Source: Nocardia grenadensis NBRC 108939 (GTDB lineage Bacteria; Actinomycetota; Actinomycetes; Mycobacteriales; Mycobacteriaceae). Taken from it: DNA of 64,000 nt. A model generated the notes under the pieces. It was not told the DNA's origin, ran no database searches, and was given only the letters and a program-made list of their open reading frames with translations. The DNA is taken from positions 1 to 64,000 of the forward strand of contig NZ_BDCJ01000030.1 of the NCBI RefSeq assembly GCF_001613445.1, read 5' to 3'. The position numbers and the translations under genes were made by a program. How positions within the stretch are numbered: position 1 is the stretch's first letter; each line of letters begins with the position of its first letter. Below, in pieces: positions 45,412 through 53,809 of the stretch.

Positions 45412-46869
45412 TCAGCGCAGTTCGGCGGACGCCCGTTCCGCCAGCAGCACCACGGTCGCCTGCGGACCCCGGCTCAGTGGTACCGGCACCACGGACAGGT
45501 CCACGACCGAGAGCCCGTCCACCCCGTGCACCCGGAACCGCTCGTCGACGACCGCCCGCGGATCGCCGGCGCGTCCCATCCGGCAGGTACCCCCGAGATG
45601 CTGTGAGGTGCCGAGGCGGTCGTACAGCCACCGATCCGAAACCGGGTCGACGGGGCCTACCGGTTCGGCCGCCATGGACCCGAGGATCTGCCCGGTCAAC
45701 TCCACCGCGTTGCGCAGCCGGGTCCGGTCGGTTCCGGTCCCGAGGTAGCCGTGTTCGATCCGCGGCGCGGCCAGCGGATCGGCCGAGTTCAGCGTGATGG
45801 TGCCCGAACTGGTGGGCCGCATCAGGGTCACGCCCATCCGGTAGACCCCCGGTGTGAACGCGACCGTATAGGGACGGATCTCGATATCGTCGAACTCCAG
45901 GACGTATTCCAGGGGGACGGACCGGCCCGCGGGCGCCGGATGCCGGTAGTCGATACCGATTTCGGGATGGTCGGTGAGCCATCGCCCGACCGGTACGTCG
46001 GCGACCACCGGGATACCCAGTGCCGTGGACTCCGCGGCCGGTCCGATACCGGAACGCAGCAGCAGTGCCGCCGATTCGATCGCGCCCGCGCACACCACCA
46101 CCCGGTCGGCCCGGATCGTGTCGGGTCGGCCGCCGTGGAGGCAGTCGGCGCCGACCACTCGGTCGCCGCGGAAACGCAGCCGGGTCACCAGGGTTTCGCC
46201 CTGCACCGTCAGATTGGGACGCGATAGCGCCGGTAGCAGATACGAATGCGCGGGACCTATCCGATGACGCCGGCCGGAGGCATCGGGCGGCCCGACCGTG
46301 CACGGCACCGGGCCTACGCCCGCCTCGGGGCCGCCGGGCAACGCGTTCCAGTCCGCGACCTCACCGAATCCGAGTTCCCCGCAGGCCGTGCCGAACTCCT
46401 CGACCAGCCGAGTGAACGCGCGCGTCCGGCGTACCGGGACCGGCCCCGCCCGGCCGTGGCCGGGGTGATCGCCGTAGTCGTGATCGTTCTCGAGCGCCCG
46501 GAAATAGGGCAGCACCGATTCGAAATCCCACGCGCGGGTACCCACTTCCCCGCTCCATGCCGCGAAATCCCGCGCCGCGGCCCGGATGAAATAGGACCCG
46601 TTCACCGACCCCGAACCGCCGATACCGCGGCCGCGCACGATGGTGCCCGGTCGGCCCGGTGCCAGGGCTACGGGATAACGCCACAACCAGGCGACCTGGT
46701 CACCGAGCGGCAGGTCGGCACTGTCGGCGAGCTCCGGGGGGAAATCGTCGGCCGAAGCCCAGTGGCTACCCGCCTCCACCACCCGCACAGTATGTCCCGG
46801 ATCTTCGCTGAGCCGGGCAGCCAGCACACATCCGGCGCTCCCGGCGCCGATGATCAGCGTGTCCACCAT
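45412..46869 (-). CDS. mftG: Mycofactocin-associated GMC oxidoreductase (MftG)
   Basis: GMC-family flavoprotein of 485 residues. FAD loop at the start, TLIIGAGSAGCVLAARLSED; the GMC signature RGRGIGGSGSVNGSYFIRAA; VVVCAGAIESAALLLRSGIG; and the C-terminal GTSQHLGGTCRMGRAGDP with HGVDGLSVVDLSVVP, supplying the active-site His. In actinobacteria mftG follows mftF in mycofactocin clusters and its product helps recycle reduced mycofactocin. That gene order is seen here, with 19 bases from mftF. ATG at 46869. Full-length. Confidence 0.9.
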   Translation of the reverse strand: MVDTLIIGAGSAGCVLAARLSEDPGHTVRVVEAGSHWASADDFPPELADSADLPLGDQVAWLWRYPVALAPGRPGTIVRGRGIGGSGSVNGSYFIRAAARDFAAWSGEVGTRAWDFESVLPYFRALENDHDYGDHPGHGRAGPVPVRRTRAFTRLVEEFGTACGELGFGEVADWNALPGGPEAGVGPVPCTVGPPDASGRRHRIGPAHSYLLPALSRPNLTVQGETLVTRLRFRGDRVVGADCLHGGRPDTIRADRVVVCAGAIESAALLLRSGIGPAAESTALGIPVVADVPVGRWLTDHPEIGIDYRHPAPAGRSVPLEYVLEFDDIEIRPYTVAFTPGVYRMGVTLMRPTSSGTITLNSADPLAAPRIEHGYLGTGTDRTRLRNAVELTGQILGSMAAEPVGPVDPVSDRWLYDRLGTSQHLGGTCRMGRAGDPRAVVDERFRVHGVDGLSVVDLSVVPVPLSRGPQATVVLLAERASAELR

Positions 46870-46888
46870 GCGGGGCGACCTGCTCGGG

Positions 46889-48289
46889 TTACTGGGGCGG
46901 GGCGGTCGGCTTCAGGGCGGCGGGACTGCCCGCCCGGAGCGCGCCCAGCCACAGGCCGGTGCCGTAGCCGATATCGTCGACCCGCCGGAACACGATATAG
47001 CGCAGCGGATCCAGTCCGCCGGGCTCGCGATGGGTGTACCAGTCGACCGCGCCCTCGGCCACCGCCAGCGATAGTGCGATCTGTCGTATCCGGCGGGAGA
47101 ACAGCATGGCGGCCAGGGTTATCGGCCAGTAGTGCCGGCACATGGCCGAGGCGATCCGCCACAGACCGGCGAAAAACCCGCGTGCCACGTAGATCGCCGC
47201 GACACCGGTCGGGTTGTCGACGCCGGCGAACGCGCGCCGCAACCGGCGCAGCGGCAGCAGCAGTGTGAGTCCCGCGCCCAGCACGCCCCAGCGGGTCCGG
47301 GTCGCCAGCAGCATAGCCGCCGCCGCGGTCCATTTCGGTACCTGCAGCGGTGACACCATTCCCGCGTGCCGGTCGCTGAGCGGGGCGGCGCCGGTGCCGT
47401 AGAACATCTTGCGACGGAACCAGTCCCGGAACGACACCCGGTGATCGTGGGCCACGTGCGCGGCCGGTTCGTAGCGGGCCCGCCAGCCCGAACGCTCGAG
47501 CCGCCAGCACAGGTCCACATCCTCGGCGACCTGCATGGTCTCGTCGAAACCGCCTTCGGCTTCCAGCACCGAGCGGCGCACCAGCAGCGCGGCGCTGGGC
47601 ACATAGGACACCACCCCGCGTGATTGCACCGCCGATTCGCGGCGGCCCAGATCCAGCGAGGAGCGGGCGTGCTCATAGCGCGCCAGCGTATTGGTCTCCG
47701 GGTCCAGCGCCACGATCCGCGGCGCGACCAGGGCGACCTGAGGGTCGCTGAAATGCCCGAGCATAACTTCGAGCCAGCCGCTGCGCGGTACCACGTCCGA
47801 GTCGAGGAAGGCCACGAACTGGGTCGTCGCGGCCCGCAGGCCGGTGTTACGGGCCGCGGCGGGGCCGCGGCGCCGTTCGTGCCGCAGCACTTTCACCCGG
47901 CAGCGGCCGGTGTGCCCGTCGGCGATCCGTACCTCGTCGTCGGAACCGTCGTCGACAACGATCACCGTATGACCGCGCAGCGCGGCCAGCAGCCGGTCCA
48001 GCCCGCCGGGGTTGTTGTGCAGCGGGACGATGATCGTCACATCCTCCGGCGACGGCAACAGCCGCGGCCGGGGATTGGCCACCCCGGAATCCAGTAGCCG
48101 TCTGGCAACCACTGCCGATTGCGGGCTGTTCACCTCGAGATAGCCGTCACCGATCATTTCGGCGGCCTCGGGAGCCAGGCGCAGCAACCGGGCAGGTGAA
48201 CCTCCGATAAGGATTCGCCCCCCCGAGTATGCGCGCACCCGTGGGTCGATCCGCACCCCGAATCCGTCGGGCAGGCGATCATTGCGCAT
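46889..48289 (-). CDS. mftF: Mycofactocin glycosyltransferase (MftF)
   Basis: Family-2-type glycosyltransferase of 466 residues that adds glucose units to mycofactocin precursors. The N-terminus RLPDGFGVRIDPRVRAYSGG and GGSPARLLRLAPEA matches MftF. Catalytic core: VTIIVPLHNNPGGLDRLLAA, VIVVDDGSDDEV, FLDSDVVPRSGWLEVML (DSD, nucleotide-sugar/metal site) and the ED of QVAEDVDLCWRLERSGWRAR. A hydrophobic C-terminal region suggests membrane association. Start: ATG 48289 matches the family N-terminus; an ATG at 48325 would add 12 residues. mftG follows after 19 bases, but the terminator-like hairpin at 48425-48470 separates it from mftBC. Confidence 0.92.
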   Translation of the reverse strand: MRNDRLPDGFGVRIDPRVRAYSGGRILIGGSPARLLRLAPEAAEMIGDGYLEVNSPQSAVVARRLLDSGVANPRPRLLPSPEDVTIIVPLHNNPGGLDRLLAALRGHTVIVVDDGSDDEVRIADGHTGRCRVKVLRHERRRGPAAARNTGLRAATTQFVAFLDSDVVPRSGWLEVMLGHFSDPQVALVAPRIVALDPETNTLARYEHARSSLDLGRRESAVQSRGVVSYVPSAALLVRRSVLEAEGGFDETMQVAEDVDLCWRLERSGWRARYEPAAHVAHDHRVSFRDWFRRKMFYGTGAAPLSDRHAGMVSPLQVPKWTAAAAMLLATRTRWGVLGAGLTLLLPLRRLRRAFAGVDNPTGVAAIYVARGFFAGLWRIASAMCRHYWPITLAAMLFSRRIRQIALSLAVAEGAVDWYTHREPGGLDPLRYIVFRRVDDIGYGTGLWLGALRAGSPAALKPTAPPQ

Positions 48290-48424
48290 TCCACGGATGG
48301 TAACTGCCGATTCGATACAAGACATCAGCAGTCCGGGAAAAAGTGCTTCGAGCCGAGGAAATTCCCGGAATTATCGGGCGTGCGGGCATGAAATAGATCA
48401 CCGCGGCCGTAGCGCAGGCATGAA

Positions 48425-48470
48425 AAGCCGCCCGGAGCAATGGTCTGGCTACCGTCGCTCCGGGCGGCTT
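48425..48470 (-). terminator. Hairpin terminator between mftBC and mftF
   Basis: Perfect 14-bp arms AAGCCGCCCGGAGC and GCTCCGGGCGGCTT with an 18-base loop. Read leftwards, the stem runs into TTTT. It lies 12 bases beyond the mftBC stop, so mftA-mftBC probably end here, at least partly, with mftF-mftG needing read-through or their own promoter. Confidence 0.75.
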
Positions 48471-48482
48471 CCCGGAAGTTGC

Positions 48483-49988
48483 TCACACGAGCGGACTCTC
48501 GTCGCACGCGCGCGCCGGACGCCGCGCCGGCGGCAACAGCGTCAGCGGAACCGGACCCCCGGAACGCGCCCGGCGCGGGGCGGTCTTTCGCGAATGGTCC
48601 ACCGCCGGACGCGGGATCACCCGTCCGGTGGCGGCCAGCGCCGCTTCCCCGTAGCCCTGCACGCATTCCGGATCCGGACCATCGGCCGGCAGTCCGGTGA
48701 AGAACTTCGCCGCCATACACCCGCCCCGGCAGGAGTCGTAGTGCGCGCACGAGGCGCAGGCCCCGCCGCCGCTGGGCTCCCGCAACTCCTCGAACAGCGC
48801 CGATTCCCGCCACACCGTGGCGAAACCGCCGTCGGTGACCACGTTTCCGGCATGGAATTTCTCGTGGATGGCGAATGGGCAGGCGTAGACGTCACCCAGC
48901 GGATCGACCAGACACACCACCCGGCCGGCCCCGCACATGTTCAGTCCCGGCAGCGCCTGACCGTAGGCGGAGAGATGGAAGAACGAATCCCCGGTGAGCA
49001 CACCCTCGCCGTTGCGGACCAGCCAGTCGTAGAGCGTGCGCTGCTGTTCCGGAAGCGGATGCAGTTCGTCCCAGACATCCGCACCGCGGCCCGACGGCCG
49101 GAGCCGGGTCAGCCGCAGGGTGGCGCCGTAACGGTCCGCGATCTCTTTGAACTGGTCGAGCTGGTCGATATTGTGCCGGGTGGCCACCACGGACAATTTC
49201 GCGTCCCGGAAGCCGGCGTTCGCGAGATTCTCCAGCGCCCGGATCGCCGTGGCGTAGCTACCCGGCCCGCGGACCGCGTCGTTCACCTCGGCGTCGGCAC
49301 CGTCCAGCGAAATCTGGACGTCGACATAATCGCTGGCGGCGAGCCGCTGCGCGACCTCCGGAGTGATCCGGACCCCATTCGTGGAGAACTTCACCCCGAC
49401 CTGATGCGAGGTCGCGTAATCGACCAGTTCCCAGAAATCCGGACGCACGGTGGGTTCACCGCCGCCGATGTTCACATAGAACACCTGCATCCGCTGGAAT
49501 TCGTCGATCAGCGCCTTGCACTGTTCGGTGCTGAGTTCACCCGGATCACGCCTGCCCGACGACGACAGACAATGCACACACGAGAGATTGCACGCATAGG
49601 TGAGTTCCCAGGTGAGGCAAATCGGAGCCGCCAGACCCGATTCGAAACGGTCGACCAGCCGGACCGCCGGATCGGCCGGACCCACCCCGGTGAAGGGCGC
49701 GGGCTCACCGAGCACCGCCGTTTCCGGCGCGCGCTGGATCATCTGCGAATCGGCCAGTTCGGTCAGCGCCCGCAGGTACGGGGCGGCGGCCGCGTCCTCG
49801 ATCCCGGCGGCCCGGACGGCCGCCCGCGCCGAGGTGTGCCCCGGCAGGGAACGCACGATCTCGACGATCCGCGGATTCTTCAGGAACGACAGCTTGCGGG
49901 TTCCGAAGTGGTAGAGCAGCGCACCGAAGGGCTCCGGCCGCAGCGCCACCCGGGGATGCAACTGCCAGCGGTTTTCCAGATCGAGCAT
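48483..49988 (-). CDS. mftBC: Fused mycofactocin chaperone-radical SAM maturase (MftB-MftC)
   Basis: One 501-residue chain holding two proteins that are separate in Mycobacterium. Residues 1-100 are MftB, the RiPP-recognition chaperone (WQLHPRVALRPEPFGALLYH then FGTRKLSFLKNPRI). From about 110 the MftC radical SAM enzyme follows (VRLVDRFESGLAAPICLTWE), with the [4Fe-4S] ligands Cys133, Cys137 and Cys140 in YACNLSCVHC, GGGEPTVRPDFWELVDYAT, and a SPASM domain (CGAGRVVCLVDPLGDVYACP, CASCAHYDSCRGGC). MftC decarboxylates and crosslinks the C-terminal Val-Tyr of MftA. The ending matches Mycobacterium MftC. ATG at 49988, 16 bases after mftA. I see no frameshift or internal stop. Confidence 0.93.
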   Translation of the reverse strand: MLDLENRWQLHPRVALRPEPFGALLYHFGTRKLSFLKNPRIVEIVRSLPGHTSARAAVRAAGIEDAAAAPYLRALTELADSQMIQRAPETAVLGEPAPFTGVGPADPAVRLVDRFESGLAAPICLTWELTYACNLSCVHCLSSSGRRDPGELSTEQCKALIDEFQRMQVFYVNIGGGEPTVRPDFWELVDYATSHQVGVKFSTNGVRITPEVAQRLAASDYVDVQISLDGADAEVNDAVRGPGSYATAIRALENLANAGFRDAKLSVVATRHNIDQLDQFKEIADRYGATLRLTRLRPSGRGADVWDELHPLPEQQRTLYDWLVRNGEGVLTGDSFFHLSAYGQALPGLNMCGAGRVVCLVDPLGDVYACPFAIHEKFHAGNVVTDGGFATVWRESALFEELREPSGGGACASCAHYDSCRGGCMAAKFFTGLPADGPDPECVQGYGEAALAATGRVIPRPAVDHSRKTAPRRARSGGPVPLTLLPPARRPARACDESPLV

Positions 49989-50004
49989 GGTTGGCTCCCG
50001 CCGG

Positions 50005-50154
50005 TCAGTAGACGCCGCACATACCGTCGATGGACACCTCTTCGATCAGCGATTCCTCGATCACGGGCGCATTCGCGGCCGCGTCGGTGTCGACGGTTGC
50101 GATCGGGCCGCGGTGATCGGTTTCGGCCGGTCCGAAGGAACGGTTGTCCGCCAT
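50005..50154 (-). CDS. mftA: Mycofactocin precursor peptide (MftA)
   Basis: A 49-residue RiPP precursor. The leader is acidic and unstructured; the C-terminus EESLIEEVSIDGMCGVY ends with the invariant I-D-G-M-C-G-V-Y, whose last Val-Tyr becomes the mycofactocin core. ATG at 50154 is fixed by GGAGG 5 bases upstream; the frame is open to 50301, but that part is basic and non-conserved. First gene of the mft block. The TetR gene at 50425 is divergent from it. Confidence 0.95.
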   Translation of the reverse strand: MADNRSFGPAETDHRGPIATVDTDAAANAPVIEESLIEEVSIDGMCGVY

Positions 50155-50424
50155 GGCTACCTCCACAGATTGGTGCCTGCGCCGGCTCGCTGCCGTGGTG
50201 ACCCGCCCGCCGCGGCGCCGCTGGGGAAACCGCCGGTGGGCCCCGGCACAGCGCCGGCGCCGCGGTCGCCCGGTGCGACCACCGTCACACCATAACGTCA
50301 TCCACTGACAAAATGGAACAGTTTTCGGGTAATGTCCACGCTCACGCCGGAACGCGACCTCTAGACTGCGGGGGCAGAGCAGCTGAACAGAACGTGACGG
50401 GCGGATGCCGCTCGACGTGTAGAG

Positions 50425-51081
50425 GTGGCAATGGGAGTCGTGCGAATGCAGGCGAGCGCGGGCGGGGGCGGTAACGGCAGCACCCTCTCGGAGACCGAGA
50501 TCGTCGAAGCGGCACTTCGGGTGGTCCGCGCCGACGGGGTGGAGAAGCTGTCCATGCGACGACTATCCCGCGAGCTCGGTGTCTCCCCCATGGCGCCGTA
50601 CTACTACGTCGCCGACAAGCGCGAACTACTGGACCTGGTGGCCACCGCGGCACTGACCGGGGTGCGCAAGCCGCCGCCCGACTCGGGACCCTGGCAGGAC
50701 CGCCTCGTCGATCTGCTCGCCCAGATCGACGAACGGCTGCGCCGGCACCCCGGACTGGGCGATGTGCTCATCGAGCAGATGCTCGGGAAACAGCTCGACC
50801 TGATCGCCGGAATCATGGAGATCCTCTACGAGGCCGGGTTCGACGATCGCAATGTGCTGGCCGGTTACGCGACCATCCACACCTACCTGTTCGGCCGCCG
50901 GCGGGTGAATCCGCGCAACCTCGACACCCCGCCCGATGTGGTGATGCCGGAACGAGTGGCCCGCGCAATGGAACACCTGCCCGATCTGCGGGGCAAGTAT
51001 TCCTACGATTTCGGGGTGGGCGTCCTGGTCTCCGGCCTGGAGAGTCAGCTCGTCCGCCAACAGTCCGCCGGCATAGGCTAA
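50425..51081 (+). CDS. TetR-family regulator between the mft locus and kshB
   Basis: A 218-residue TetR protein. HTH at about 20-70: TLSETEIVEAALRVVRADGV, LSMRRLSRELGVSPMAPYYY and VADKRELLDLVA. This belongs to the TetR_C branch of larger-pocket regulators. In Mycobacterium a TetR-like MftR is divergent from mftA; this one is in the same place but its HTH does not look like the MftR I remember, so I leave it unnamed. GTG 50425 and ATG 50431 are both possible starts. KshB follows on the same strand after 68 bases containing a KstR box. Confidence 0.85.
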   Translation: MAMGVVRMQASAGGGGNGSTLSETEIVEAALRVVRADGVEKLSMRRLSRELGVSPMAPYYYVADKRELLDLVATAALTGVRKPPPDSGPWQDRLVDLLAQIDERLRRHPGLGDVLIEQMLGKQLDLIAGIMEILYEAGFDDRNVLAGYATIHTYLFGRRRVNPRNLDTPPDVVMPERVARAMEHLPDLRGKYSYDFGVGVLVSGLESQLVRQQSAGIG

Positions 51082-51084
51082 AAT

Positions 51085-51098
51085 TGGAACACGTTCTA
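51085..51098. promoter_or_regulatory. KstR operator upstream of kshB
   Basis: TGGAACACGTTCTA is an exact match to the KstR consensus TnnAACnnGTTnnA, 51 bases before the kshB start. KstR represses cholesterol-catabolic genes in mycobacteria and rhodococci. This is the only perfect match noticed in the window. Confidence 0.8.
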
Positions 51099-51149
51099 GT
51101 TTTGCCGTAGGCTCGAAGCCACCGGCAATCAGTGTTTCGAGAGGACGAG

Positions 51150-52205
51150 ATGACCACCGTCGAAGTGCCCCATGGCTCGCGATCCGTCGTATTGCGGGTC
51201 GCCCAGGTCATCGCGGAAACCGCCGACGCGAGCTCGCTGGTCTTCGAGGTCCCCGAGCAGGCGCGGGAGAAGTTCGCGTACCGGCCCGGCCAGTTCCTCA
51301 CCCTGCGTATCCCCAGCGACCGCACCGGATCGGTGGCGCGCTGCTATTCGCTGGCGAGTTCGCCCTTCACCGACGATCTACCCAAGGTCACGGTGAAGCG
51401 CACCAGCGACGGGTACGGCTCCAACTGGCTCTGCGACAACATCAAGCCGGGTGACCAGCTCGAGGTGCTGCCGCCCGCCGGGGTGTTCACCCCGAAAGAT
51501 CTCGATGAGGACCTACTGCTCTGCGCGGCCGGCAGCGGTATCACCCCGGTGATGTCCATCCTCAAATCCGCGCTGGCGCGAGGCAGCGGCAAGATCGTGC
51601 TGTTCTACGCCAACCGCGACGCCGAATCGGTGATCTTCGCAACCGAACTGCGCGAACTGGCCGAGAAGAACCCGCAGCGGCTGGTGGTGGTGCACTGGCT
51701 GGAGACCCTACAGGGCCTGCCGACCGTGACCGCGCTGTCCGAAGTGCTGCGGCCCTACACCGAGTACGCCGCCTTCATGTGCGGTCCGCGGCCCTTCATG
51801 GACGGGGTGCACGACGCCCTCACCCAGCTCGGGGTACCGCGCAACCGCACCCACGCCGAGATCTTCAACTCGCTCGCCGGTGACCCGTTCGCCGATACCG
51901 CCCCGGCCGAGATCTCCGAGGCGGACGCCGCGGACGCGGCGACCGTGGAGGTCGAACTGGACGGGGAGACGCACAACCTGAGCTGGCCGCGGAAACAGAC
52001 CCTGGTCGACATCATGCTGGACAAGGGCCTCGATGTACCCTACTCCTGCCAGGAGGGCGAATGCGGGTCCTGCGCCTGCACGGTACTCGAGGGCAAGGTC
52101 GAGATGGAGAACGCCGAGATCCTCGATCCCGAGGACATCGAGAACGGCTACATCCTGGGTTGCCAGGCCCGGCCGGTCACCGACCACCTGCGAATCCAGT
52201 TCTGA
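51150..52205 (+). CDS. kshB: 3-ketosteroid 9-alpha-hydroxylase, ferredoxin reductase component (KshB)
   Basis: Three-domain reductase of 351 residues that feeds electrons to KshA. Order: FAD domain (YRPGQFLTLRIPSDRTGSVA then RCYSLASSPFT), NAD domain (LLCAAGSGITPVMSILKSAL and FMCGPRPFMDGVHDAL), and a C-terminal plant-type 2Fe-2S domain with CQEGECGSCACTVLEGKVEM and the last Cys in GYILGCQARP (C-x4-C-x2-C-x29-C). Length and sequence match KshB. ATG at 51150 with GAGAGGA upstream. KshA is 14 kb away on the other strand. Controlled by the KstR box just upstream (inference from the motif). Confidence 0.93.
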   Translation: MTTVEVPHGSRSVVLRVAQVIAETADASSLVFEVPEQAREKFAYRPGQFLTLRIPSDRTGSVARCYSLASSPFTDDLPKVTVKRTSDGYGSNWLCDNIKPGDQLEVLPPAGVFTPKDLDEDLLLCAAGSGITPVMSILKSALARGSGKIVLFYANRDAESVIFATELRELAEKNPQRLVVVHWLETLQGLPTVTALSEVLRPYTEYAAFMCGPRPFMDGVHDALTQLGVPRNRTHAEIFNSLAGDPFADTAPAEISEADAADAATVEVELDGETHNLSWPRKQTLVDIMLDKGLDVPYSCQEGECGSCACTVLEGKVEMENAEILDPEDIENGYILGCQARPVTDHLRIQF

Positions 52206-52432
52206 TCGCCCGGCCTGCGTCCTGGGTCGCCTGTATCCGGTATCCGGCGGTACGGCCTACCGGATAAGGGTGAGCCGGAGGTGCGTGCCCATCTCGTTGC
52301 CGACGATGCGGTCCGTACGTCGTTGCACCTGGCCGTCACCTGGTTCCTGAGAGACAACCGGGCGATCGTGCGCCGAGCCGGTCGCCCAGGGCCGAACGCG
52401 ATGCCAATCGAGGACGTACGGCGGCGGGGCGC
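52206..52432. other. Intergenic region after kshB
   Basis: No gene seen. It lies between convergent kshB and the FAD oxidoreductase and leads into the paired hairpins at 52433-52522. Confidence 0.5.
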
Positions 52433-52522
52433 CCCGGTCATCCGGGAACTCCCGGATGACCGGGAGCCCGCGAACCCCTCGATACGATCCGCCGGACGAT
52501 CGTTGCCCGCGGGCTCCCGGTC
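52433..52522. terminator. Interlocking palindromes between convergent genes
   Basis: Hairpin 1: CCCGGTCATCCGGGA (52433-52447), 2-base spacer, then its reverse complement (52450-52464). Hairpin 2: GACCGGGAGCCCGCG (52458-52472) pairs with its exact reverse complement at 52508-52522. They share 52458-52464, so only one can form at a time. Likely a bidirectional terminator for kshB and the FAD gene; no U-run follows. Confidence 0.6.
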
Positions 52523-52536
52523 GCGTTTCCCAGCGG

Positions 52537-53802
52537 TTAGACGGGCACGGGCTCGGGTAGCCGGGCTCCCTGACGCTGAAGTTCCTCGCGCACGCTCGCG
52601 GTGGTGACCTCGCCGTTCCGGACCTGCTGCGCCGCCGCGACCCCGGCCGCGTGCCCGGTGGCGAAGGCGGTGCCCATCACGCGCAGCGATGCGCCGGCCT
52701 GCCGGTCGCCATCGAGAGTTCGCCCGGCGGCGTAGAGATTGTCCGTGCCGACACTGCGCAGGCAGTCGAGGGGAATCGGGTAGAAACCGGGATCGCCGAT
52801 GAATTTCCAGGTGGACGGGATGCCTGGGCCCGGATGGTACTCCATCGGCCAGGCCCCGATCGCGACCGCGCTCTCGGTGGTGCCCGGGTGGACGATATCC
52901 GCCTCACGCAGCCGCTGCCGGGTGACGATATGGCGGGATTCCCGGGTACCGAGTTCGGGACCGGTGGTGACGATATACGCGTGTTCGGCGCCGGGGATCG
53001 TCCGCACCACCGGCAGATACGCCTGGGCCTGGCGGCGGGCGCTGATCTCGGCGCGGGTGGTGTCGGCGGCGGACCGGGCGTCGTAACCCTCGTCCACCAG
53101 GTACATGATGACGTCGCCGGAGACCGGCATCCGGGCGACCAGCCCGGACTCGGCGAGCAGACCGTCCACACCGGCGGCTTTGGCACTGCGGACCGCCGCG
53201 CCGACGGTATCCACCGTGACCTCGGCATCCGGTTCGATACCACCGAACCGGACGCCGAGGCTGCCGTTCTGGACCCAGCCGTCGGTGCCGTAACGCACCT
53301 CGGCCCCCGCGTGGTGCGCGAGATCGGCGTCCCCGGTGGCGTCGACGAAGGCGTCGGCGGTGAACCGGTGCACGCCCTCGTGGTCGGCGACCTCCACGGC
53401 GGTGATGCTGTCGCCCTCGGTGTGGGCGCCGATCAACAGACTGTGCAGGCGGACATCGACCTGGGCCTCCCGGCACAGCTCGTCCAGTACGACCTTCACG
53501 TTCTCCGGGTCGAAGACCACGGTGACCGCGTTGAACCGGCGCGGCTCGCCGACCGCGCCGCGCGCCTTCAGCCGCGATATCACCTCGTCGGCGATACCGA
53601 AGACGACCTGCCGCAGGTCGTCGCGGGTGTAGAGACCGCAGTAGGTGACAACATTGCGCAGCGTCGCGGCGCCACCCAGGCACGGCCCGCGTTCGATCAA
53701 CAGGGCGCGGGCACCGGACCGGGCAGCGCCCACCGCCGCGGCGATACCGGCCGATCCACCGCCCGCGACAATGACGTCGTAGTGGGTATTGCTCGGGGTC
53801 AT
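52537..53802 (-). CDS. FAD-dependent oxidoreductase (FAD_oxidored type)
   Basis: Flavoprotein of 421 residues. YDVIVAGGGSAGIAAAVGAA is the FAD-binding loop, followed by LLIERGPCLGGAATLRNVVT and AFVDATGDADLAHHAGAEVR, the signature of the FAD_oxidored family (succinate-dehydrogenase-like fold). The C-terminal part has GDRQAGASLRVMGTAFATGH, another conserved FAD contact. Substrate unknown. ATG at 53802, only 7 bases after the MFS stop on the same strand, so the two form an operon. A divergent LysR gene (55252) is the likely regulator. Context suggests uptake and oxidation of an organic acid or aromatic compound, but this is inference. Confidence 0.85.
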   Translation of the reverse strand: MTPSNTHYDVIVAGGGSAGIAAAVGAARSGARALLIERGPCLGGAATLRNVVTYCGLYTRDDLRQVVFGIADEVISRLKARGAVGEPRRFNAVTVVFDPENVKVVLDELCREAQVDVRLHSLLIGAHTEGDSITAVEVADHEGVHRFTADAFVDATGDADLAHHAGAEVRYGTDGWVQNGSLGVRFGGIEPDAEVTVDTVGAAVRSAKAAGVDGLLAESGLVARMPVSGDVIMYLVDEGYDARSAADTTRAEISARRQAQAYLPVVRTIPGAEHAYIVTTGPELGTRESRHIVTRQRLREADIVHPGTTESAVAIGAWPMEYHPGPGIPSTWKFIGDPGFYPIPLDCLRSVGTDNLYAAGRTLDGDRQAGASLRVMGTAFATGHAAGVAAAQQVRNGEVTTASVREELQRQGARLPEPVPV

Positions 53803-53809
53803 ACGGGGA

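Noticed and set aside
50311..50330. ATGGAACAGTTTTCGG upstream of the TetR gene resembled a KstR box.
   Set aside because: The second half-site reads TTT instead of GTT, so it does not fit the consensus.
50425..51081. Naming this TetR gene mftR because it is divergent from mftA.
   Set aside because: Its HTH belongs to a different TetR branch from the MftR I recall, and kshB follows it on the same strand. Position alone is not enough.
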